This document shows positions 7,863 to 14,700 of a DNA stretch of 64,000 bases, in pieces; the first letter of the stretch is position 1, and every line of letters begins with the position of its first letter. The translations under genes and the position numbers were made by a program. Source of the stretch: Nonomuraea guangzhouensis. Lineage in GTDB: Bacteria > Actinomycetota > Actinomycetes > Streptosporangiales > Streptosporangiaceae. The notes beneath the pieces were generated by a model that saw only the letters and a list, made by a program, of their open reading frames with translations, searched no databases and was not told the origin of the DNA. The DNA lies in contig NZ_JAHKRM010000037.1 of assembly GCF_019396345.1 (NCBI RefSeq), forward strand, positions 1-64,000, given 5' to 3'.

Positions 7863-9277
7863 CGCATTGCCGGAGTGTCGGAGACCGGCGTCCTGGCGGC
7901 CGCCGGGTCCAGCGTCGGCCCCTCAGGGATCAGGTGCAGAAGGTGGGCGGGCATCGGGGCCACGTTCGAGGCGTCGTAGCCCAGCTTGGTCAGGACGTCG
8001 GGCGTGGCCAGCCGGTACTTCTTCCCCTGGTCGGTGACCAGGTAGAACTGCTGCACCGAAGAGAGCTGATTCTCGGCGGGCAGCAGCCCCGCCAGCGCCG
8101 CCGAGCCCGGCGGCAGCAGCACCTGGTCGAATTTCTCCGGGTTGCCGTTCGACGCCGGCGTCGGGATGCCCATCCGGCTCCCCACGGTCAGCGTGCCCTT
8201 CACGGACCCCTTCACGGTGTTGGCGTAGACCATGCACAGCGGGGCCGAGCTGGCGGGCACCTGGAAGCGCGGCATCGTGGCCGGCATGCCGCCGCCCGTG
8301 ATCCGCTGGGCCGACACCTTCGTCGCGTTGGCGGCCGCCGCGTCGATGGGGATCTCCCGCACGTGGTTCCGCCCGTACGCCGCCTGGCTGGCCGGATCCT
8401 GGACCAGCAGCGTCGCCTGCGTCTGGGTGATCGGCGCGAGGCCGTCAGCGAGCATGACGTACCAGCGCGCGGGGGCACCGGCGACGGGCGCGACCTTGAA
8501 GATCTGCCCGACCTTGAACGTCGAGCCGCCGGGCCCGGGGATGTTGCGGCCGCGCTGGGGGATCTGCGGCGCGGCGAAGTCCGAACCCTCGGCGATGGCG
8601 TTGATCCACGAGCTCGGCACCCGCCGGGGGGTCTGGTCGGTGAGCCGGTCCACGTTCTTCACCACCATGCGCTGGTTGCCCCAGAGCGCCCAGTTCTGCC
8701 GCCCATCACTGACGATCAGCGCGTCGCTTCCGGCCGGCGTGCCGCCGACGTCGGTCCCGCCCACGAGCGTCACGTACGACTTGCGCCCCCCGGCGGCGTC
8801 GGTCGCGTCCACCACGCAGGCGGACCAGGGCGACTTGATGAGCCGCTCGGGCTTGGGCAGCGAGTCGGGAGCGCCCGCGATGCCCACCTGCCCGCCGCGC
8901 GAGAAGCCGGCCAGCGATTCCGTGGACACCGTCTTGACCTTGATGGCGTCGCTGTCCAGGAGGAGCCGGGCGGAGACGTAGTTGGCCACGGGCAGCAACT
9001 GGCCGGTCTGCTGGCTGTAGACGTAGGAGGCGCCCGTCTCCTCCTCCACGATGAGCTGACCGGCGTCCCGCAGATTGGTCGCGCCGCCCGGCTTGAGCAT
9101 GCCCCAGATGCCGAACCCGGCGATGATGAGGACGCCGATCATGACGCCGGCGAACGTCGCCACGTTGTGCCGCCGCATCGGCGACTCGGGTAGGTCGGGT
9201 TCGCCCTGCAACAGGGCCATACCCAGGCGCTGGGTCATGAGCCGATGTGCCTGGTAGAGATCCTTGCGGGTCTGCAT
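7847..9277 (-). CDS. eccB: Type VII secretion protein EccB
   Basis: The 476-residue product has the EccB layout: a short cytosolic N-terminus with the conserved opening (TRKDLYQAHRLMTQRL), one transmembrane segment at about residues 40-62, and a large extracytoplasmic domain. EccB is a core component of the ESX membrane complex with EccC, EccD and EccE, and its periplasm-side domain was described with ATPase activity in mycobacteria. Length is typical (about 470-500). EccC lies 2.5 kb away on the same strand; the WXG cassette B between them is on the other strand. The stop falls inside an iteron. Confidence 0.93.
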   Translation of the reverse strand: MQTRKDLYQAHRLMTQRLGMALLQGEPDLPESPMRRHNVATFAGVMIGVLIIAGFGIWGMLKPGGATNLRDAGQLIVEEETGASYVYSQQTGQLLPVANYVSARLLLDSDAIKVKTVSTESLAGFSRGGQVGIAGAPDSLPKPERLIKSPWSACVVDATDAAGGRKSYVTLVGGTDVGGTPAGSDALIVSDGRQNWALWGNQRMVVKNVDRLTDQTPRRVPSSWINAIAEGSDFAAPQIPQRGRNIPGPGGSTFKVGQIFKVAPVAGAPARWYVMLADGLAPITQTQATLLVQDPASQAAYGRNHVREIPIDAAAANATKVSAQRITGGGMPATMPRFQVPASSAPLCMVYANTVKGSVKGTLTVGSRMGIPTPASNGNPEKFDQVLLPPGSAALAGLLPAENQLSSVQQFYLVTDQGKKYRLATPDVLTKLGYDASNVAPMPAHLLHLIPEGPTLDPAAARTPVSDTPAMRSGGS

Positions 9278-9299
9278 GCCACTCCGTTCCGGTCCAGCC

Positions 9300-9334
9300 T
9301 GAGGACAGCATAGGAGTGTTGCCTATGAGGACAG
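9300..9334. promoter_or_regulatory. Inverted repeat nested in direct repeats between eccB and cassette B
   Basis: TGAGGACAG (9300-9308 and 9326-9334) forms a direct repeat bracketing the inverted repeat CATAGG/CCTATG (9309-9314, 9322-9327). It lies 23 bases before eccB and 82 bases before the divergent GTG at 9416, a position suited to an operator controlling both genes. Confidence 0.5.
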
Positions 9335-9415
9335 TGGGTGTTATGTCGCAAATGGGGGCACTAGATCGTGATATATGAGTAAAGTTTGTGGTCAGTGGTG
9401 CCCGGGGAGGTTGCT

Positions 9416-9829
9416 GTGTCAGATCCCGATAAGTTGAGCCCGCCGCCGGCCCAGGGGTGGCATCTGGAGTCGGACTGGGCGGGGCTGGATCCTCAGCGTG
9501 ACGATGTCACGTACAGCGCCAGCAAGCTCAAGAAGCTCGCTGAGCAGCTTACGGACGAATTCGCCAAGTTCTCAGGGGAGAAGCCCGGGTCCGTCAACGA
9601 CCTGGACATGAAGGCCAACCTCATCGGCCTGAAGGCGACCGTCGACCAGGTCAAGCGATGGGACGGCGGGCAGGCCTTCGTCGAAACGGTCCAGCGCGGG
9701 CACAAGGAGTTCACCGAGGTCTACCGCGAGGTCGTCGAGAAGACGCGGATCGCCATCGAGCTGATCAACGCGGGTGCGGGCAACTACGAGCGCGTCGATC
9801 TCGCCAACCTCGGTAACAAGGAGGCGTAG
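9416..9829 (+). CDS. Small helical ESX-associated protein, cassette B (YxxxD)
   Basis: I chose GTG 9416 because GGGGAGG ends five bases upstream; the frame is open further 5'. The 137-residue product aligns with the cassette A protein at 2174 (AEQL, GSV, a Trp turn RWDGGQAF, FxxVYREVV, IxxINAxAGNY). Near its C-terminus it has YERVD, a match to the ESX export motif YxxxD/E, which the cassette A paralogue lacks. It precedes the WXG-headed protein by eight bases. Likely the export-signal-bearing partner of that protein. Confidence 0.75.
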   Translation: MSDPDKLSPPPAQGWHLESDWAGLDPQRDDVTYSASKLKKLAEQLTDEFAKFSGEKPGSVNDLDMKANLIGLKATVDQVKRWDGGQAFVETVQRGHKEFTEVYREVVEKTRIAIELINAGAGNYERVDLANLGNKEA

Positions 9830-9837
9830 GAGCTCCC

Positions 9838-11214
9838 GTGGCCGAAGACAAGAAGCTCAAGACCAAGAAGCAGACGCACATGATCAAGACGTACTGCCCG
9901 ACCTTTGGGGTGGACGACGACGGCAGGAGCGTCGCCGAGGTCAAGACCTTCGTCCAGTCGCTGGACGCGGATGCCGTCAAGCAGGCGGGCAACGCCTACC
10001 TCGACGCATGCTCGACGCTGGCCGGTGCCCAGCGCGTCATCGAGGACATCAACGTCGAGATGGCGAAGTGCTGGGGTGGCAAGGCGTCGGTCGAGGCGCA
10101 GGAAGCCCTCAGGGTGTTGCACGCGACGGTGCGCGAGCTGTCGGGCAAGCTCAACTGGATGGGCCGCCCTCTGCAGTCACTCGGTGACAGGATCCAGGAG
10201 CATAAGGAGTTCATGGACAAGGGAGGCTTGTCCTGGGCCGACAACACCTACACCTGGGACGACTCCATGGTCGGCTGGTATCGCACCATGGACAAGGGCA
10301 TCGAATGGGGCTCCCAGGACGAACTCGCCGGCAAGCACCTGCGCCTGCTGAACGACGACCTCACGCAGACCTACCAGAACCTGCCGGACTCCTTCCACAA
10401 AGAGATCCCGGACATCAAGGACCCTGCCAGCGCGCCCCCTCCCGTCACGCCCTTGAACACCGACTTCTCCAATCCCGGCGGCACGAACGGATTGGGGAAC
10501 GGCGGCTACAACGGCGCGGGCTTCAACGACGGCTCCTCTGACGGCTCGGACAAGAGCGGGGGCGTGACGCCTCCGAACGGCACGCAGTTCCCCGACCCTT
10601 CCTCCAACGGCACCACGGACCCGACCAAGGGCGCGACGGACCCCACGAATGGCGCAACGGACCCGACAAAGGGCGCGACAGACCCCACCAACGGCGCGAC
10701 AGACCCGACAAAGGGCATAAAGGACCCCACGAACGGCGTCACGGATCCCACCAAGGGCGGCCTGACCGACCCGACGAAGGGCATGACGGACCCCACGTCG
10801 GGCCTCACCGACCCCACCAAGGGGAGCCCCACCTCCACCAAACTGGAGGACTTCCAGCCCCCCGCCGACTGGAACGCCGCCAACCCCCACACCTCCACCC
10901 CCACCTCCACGAACACCAACCCCAACTTCAACTCCCCGAACTCCCCGAACTCCTCCTTCCCGAACTCCTCCTCACCCGCCACCGGACCCCTCACGAGCGC
11001 CCGAGGCGACGGCGGCATGCTCTCGGGCCTGTCGAACACCACAGGCATCCCCAAGGCAGGCACCGGGACCGGGACGGGCATGCCGTTCATGCCCATGGGC
11101 GGCGCGGGCGCCGGCGCCGAGGAGCGAACCAATGAGGGCGGCACCTGGCTGACCGAGGACGACGACGTGTGGGGCGGCGAAACCGAGGGCGTGGTCACCG
11201 ACCGAATCGGCTGA
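9838..11214 (+). CDS. WXG-headed protein with DPTKGAT repeats and MPFMPMGG tail, cassette B
   Basis: The 458 residues repeat the cassette A architecture. The helical head has Trp-Gly-Gly at about residue 79, almost the same position as Trp-Lys-Gly in the 2578 product. The linker carries about ten seven-residue TDPTKGA-type units, then a Ser/Asn/Pro-rich run. The tail GMPFMPMGGAGAG leads to TWLTEDDDVWGG. The GTG start has GGAG seven bases upstream. Head and tail are conserved with cassette A while the linkers are unrelated repeats, a pattern of fast linker turnover under end-domain constraint. Confidence 0.75.
   Translation: MAEDKKLKTKKQTHMIKTYCPTFGVDDDGRSVAEVKTFVQSLDADAVKQAGNAYLDACSTLAGAQRVIEDINVEMAKCWGGKASVEAQEALRVLHATVRELSGKLNWMGRPLQSLGDRIQEHKEFMDKGGLSWADNTYTWDDSMVGWYRTMDKGIEWGSQDELAGKHLRLLNDDLTQTYQNLPDSFHKEIPDIKDPASAPPPVTPLNTDFSNPGGTNGLGNGGYNGAGFNDGSSDGSDKSGGVTPPNGTQFPDPSSNGTTDPTKGATDPTNGATDPTKGATDPTNGATDPTKGIKDPTNGVTDPTKGGLTDPTKGMTDPTSGLTDPTKGSPTSTKLEDFQPPADWNAANPHTSTPTSTNTNPNFNSPNSPNSSFPNSSSPATGPLTSARGDGGMLSGLSNTTGIPKAGTGTGTGMPFMPMGGAGAGAEERTNEGGTWLTEDDDVWGGETEGVVTDRIG
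10615..10826 (+). repeat. 21-bp tandem repeats encoding TDPTKGA units (about x10)
   Basis: Imperfect 21-base units encode TDPTKGA/TDPTNGA and variants (IKDPTNG, GLTDPTKG). They fill the linker of the cassette B protein. One unit has an extra codon, so the array is in-frame but not perfectly periodic. Confidence 0.85.
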
Positions 11215-11339
11215 CTGTCCCTGTCCGTTCACACGTGTGCACGCGGGGCCGGATCAATCCGTATGCACGCGCTTGTCCCGTAGGGCGGCCAGCCTCACGG
11301 TCCCGAGCGCGACGACTCCCAGCCCGGCCCTGATCTGGG

Positions 11340-11524
11340 CCGCCACCGGATACCTGAATCCGGCCCCGATCCCGGGCCGCCACCGGATACCTGAATCCGG
11401 CCCCGATCCCGGGCCGCCACCGGATACCTGAATCCGGCCCCGATCCCGGGCCGCCACCGGATACCCGAGCCCGGCCCCGATCCCGGGCCGCCACCGGATA
11501 CCCGAGAGCCGCTCTGTCGGCGCG
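11340..11524. repeat. 37-bp tandem repeat array (x5) with internal inverted repeats
   Basis: Units starting CCGCCACCGG recur at 11340, 11377, 11414, 11451 and 11488, an exact 37-base period. The first units contain CCGGATACCTGAATCCGG, a 6-bp inverted repeat with a 6-base loop, and GGCCCCGATCCCGGGCC, a second near-palindrome. The later units lose the first dyad (TACCCGAG). Because 37 is not a multiple of three and the array lies between two convergent stops, it is non-coding. Confidence 0.85.
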
Positions 11525-11559
11525 GGCCGGGCGCCAGCCCCACCTCGGCGGGCTTGATC

Positions 11560-11745
11560 CGGCCCCGCCGGCTGCGGCTCCGATCGCCGGCCCGCCCACC
11601 CATGGCCCGACGGTGGTGATCCCAACGTTGAACGCCGCGAAGTTCGTGGCGGCGTCCAGCGTCGAAGCGTCCTTGCCCACCGTGAGCACCCGCGTGTTCA
11701 GAGCCGGATGCGCGGAGAACCCGAACGCTTCCACCAGGAAGCCTG
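11560..11745 (-). pseudogene. Decayed MFS transporter fragment
   Basis: On the minus strand this stretch reads LNTRVLTVGKDASTLDAATN, then FAAFNVGITTVGPWVGG. It aligns with the C-terminal part of the intact MFS protein at 28994 (LQTRVLDAAAGAPTLASAAN, then IGAFNLGNAIGSFVAG). No start, no other MFS segments and no intact frame accompany it, so it is a remnant of a drug-efflux-type transporter, possibly left by the events that built the neighbouring 37-bp array. Confidence 0.6.
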
Positions 11746-11786
11746 GGCAGGCCCGGTGCAAAGGCGGGTGTGTGGTTATCCCGGTT

Positions 11787-14700
11787 CTACGGCGGTCCGG
11801 GGTCCGAGATAGCGGCTTGGATGGGCGTTGTGTTGCCCATGGTGACCAGCAGGCCGCGTCCCGGTGGGCCGCCGACGGAGCCGCGCGGTAGACGGACCGT
11901 GAACAGGTCGCCATCGGCCGGACTCTGTACCGACAGGAGTACGCCGGTGCGCGACTTGCGGGTTTCCGCCACGAAGCCGCGGTAGGCCGTCGCAAGGTCG
12001 CCTGTCGCGCCCGCGATGATGAGGCCGTGATCTCCGTCCCGGCCTGATCGAAGGACCTCTTCCAGGGCCGTACCGAGAGGGGAGTCCGGGTTGATCAGCT
12101 CGGCGTCGTCCACGATCACCACGTAGCGGTCGCGGTCCGCGAGCAGCTCCTGTAGCCCCGCCCCGTCACCATCGAGTGTGGCGAGAACCCCGTCCAGCGT
12201 ACGCAGCGGGCTACGCCGGGGGGCGATGGCGACGACCGGAGTGCCGTACGAGATGAGCGACCTGGCGGCCGTCACCAGCACCGAGGAGCGGCCCGAGCGA
12301 GCCGGCCCGGCGACGACGGCACCGGGGCCGTGCGCGAGCAGATCCAGACCCATCGGGGCGAGGGCGTCACCACCTGCGCCGACCAGCGCCCACAGGGGAG
12401 AAGGCCGGGCGAAGTTCGGTTCCAGGTCCATGGCCTGGCCAGCGGTGATGCGCATGGGAAGCGCGTCGACGCGAAGCGGCGGCTCTCCCTCCCAAAGCCA
12501 CGCGCCACGTCCCACACGAGCCGACCGACCCGCTCGAGCAATGCCGCCCGACGCCCCCGCGTTGCCCGACGTGCCGTCCGGGACGTTGTCGCCTGACGTC
12601 CCGCCTGGGGAGTCGCCACCTGCGGCGCTTCCGGATATGCCGTCTCCTGGGGTGCCGCCTGATGTCCTGCCTCGGGCGTCGTCGCCTGAGGTGCCGCTTG
12701 ACGTTCTACCTGCGGTGCTTCCGGATACATCGCCTGACGCGCCTGCGCTGACCGACGTACCCGTGCTGTCCGGAGCATCGCCGCCTGTGGCATTTCCCGA
12801 CATGCTGTCTAGGATGCTGGCATCTGATGCCCCTACGCCGGCTGACACACTGCTTGGCGTGTCGCCAGGGACGTCGCCACCTGACCTGCCACCTGGGGTG
12901 CTCAGCGACACGTTGCCTGGGACGCCATCGCCTGACGTGACCGCGCTGCCTGACGTCCCATCGCCGACTGACGTGCCAGCCGGGACATCGCCACGTGAAG
13001 CGCCGCCCGAGGTGTCGCTTGACGTGCTGTCCGGTACGCCCGCTCTGAGGTTCGTTTCGGGCTCGGTGGTGCTGAGGTGGGTGGGGCCCTTCGAGGACGC
13101 TATCGATGCGTACGTCGGGATGCTGCGGAGAGGGGCCGCCGCGCGGGCGAGGGACTGTAGGGCCGCTACCTGGGCGGGGCCCGAGGGGTCTCGGGTGAGG
13201 AGGGCGATCTGGCTTTCGACGATGCCGTGTTCGCCCATCGAGAGGGCTCGGCCGGAGGGCATCGACGTGGGGAGTCCCTTCATCGGCATGCCCGCCAGGC
13301 CGTAGTCGGCCGGGTCCGCGAGGCGGAGGAGGAGGCGGTCGTCGAACACCGTGGAGATCTGGCCGAGCAGGCACGAACGGTCACCGGTCACCACCGCCCG
13401 AAGTCCCACCGCCGGACCCTCTCTGAGCAGCTGGAGGAGGGACTCCGTGAGGCGGCCGTAGTCGTAGCCCTCGAAAGCCGCCACGTAGCCCTCCCAGCGG
13501 TCGACCATGAGGACCAGCCAGGGGAGGCGGTGGCCTGCTTGGCGGTATTCGGCCAGTGAGGCGTGTCCGGCTTCGGCGAGTAGTTGCTGGCGGCGGCCTA
13601 CCTCGGCGCGGAGGCGGGCCAGCAGGCGTTCGACGCGGTCGATCTGGTCGCGGGTCACGACCGCGCCACAGTGCGGCATGGCCACCAGCGGGAGCAGCGC
13701 GCCCGATCCGCAGTCGATGGCGTGCAGGTGGACGTCGGCCGGGGACGCTTGCGCGGCGATGGCACCGGCGATCGTCCGTAGTGCGGTGGATCTGCCGCTG
13801 CGGGCTGCTCCCGCGATGAGCAGGTGGCCACCCTGGGCCAGGTCCAGCGCGAGCGGCCGTCGGTCCTGCGCCCAGGGCCGATCGATTATCCCGAAGGCCA
13901 ACGGGCGCACTTCGGCGAACGTCCCCGCGCCGGTGTCCGTCTCTGGGCCGGTGCCCCTCCCTGAGCCGGTGAACGGGGTGGATGTTTGCGATGTGGTAGA
14001 TGCTGCCGATCTGGACGATGTTCCGGAGCTGGAAAGCGCTCCGGCTGCCAGGGAAAGCGTCCCGGCCGCCAAGGAAGGGATGATCTCGTCGAGGGTCACG
14101 GTCGAGGGCAGCGGCTCCAGCCAAGGGCTCGGTTGCTCTGGTACGCCGGTGAGGCGGGCGGCCTCGATGAGCGCGTCCGCGAGGATGGTGAGGTCGGTGA
14201 TCGTCGACCCCTCGGGCGGCTCCGGGAGCGGGGGGAGTGCCCTCCCCAGGGAACGCCACTCCACATCGATCACTCGCAGCTGACCGCCCGCGCCCGCCAT
14301 GCCGCCTGGGCTGGCGATGCCGCCCGGACCCGCAAGCCCGCCCGGACCCGCAAGCCCGCCCGGACCCACAAGCCCGTCCTGATCCACAAGGCCGCCCGCG
14401 CCTACAAGCCCGCCAGGACCCGCAAGGCCGCCAGGGCCCCCAAGGCTGCCCGTGCTCAGCGGCCCGCCCGTCCCGACCGGTCCGATCGTGCCCGATCGGT
14501 CGGCTCTGAGGGACGTGCTTGCGATCGGGCTCCGGCCGCCCACTCGTGCGGTCTGTACGGCCACAGCCGCCCCCACGCCGGACTTCACGTAACACCGGCC
14601 AGGCGTCGACTTGGAGATGTGCGCCGCGTCCGGCAGGTCGATGACGTCGGAGGACTCGGCGGGTTCGGTGACCCGGAGCGCGATCCGCAGGGACGTGTTG

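Noticed and set aside
11340..11524. Possible CRISPR array (regular 37-base spacing)
   Set aside because: The whole 37-base unit repeats head to tail with no unique spacers, and no cas genes are near.
11195..11995. A long minus-strand frame through the 37-bp repeats
   Set aside because: It cycles through three frames of the repeat, overlaps the eccC 3' end in another frame and starts in no plausible context; only the MFS-like part has meaning, as a remnant.
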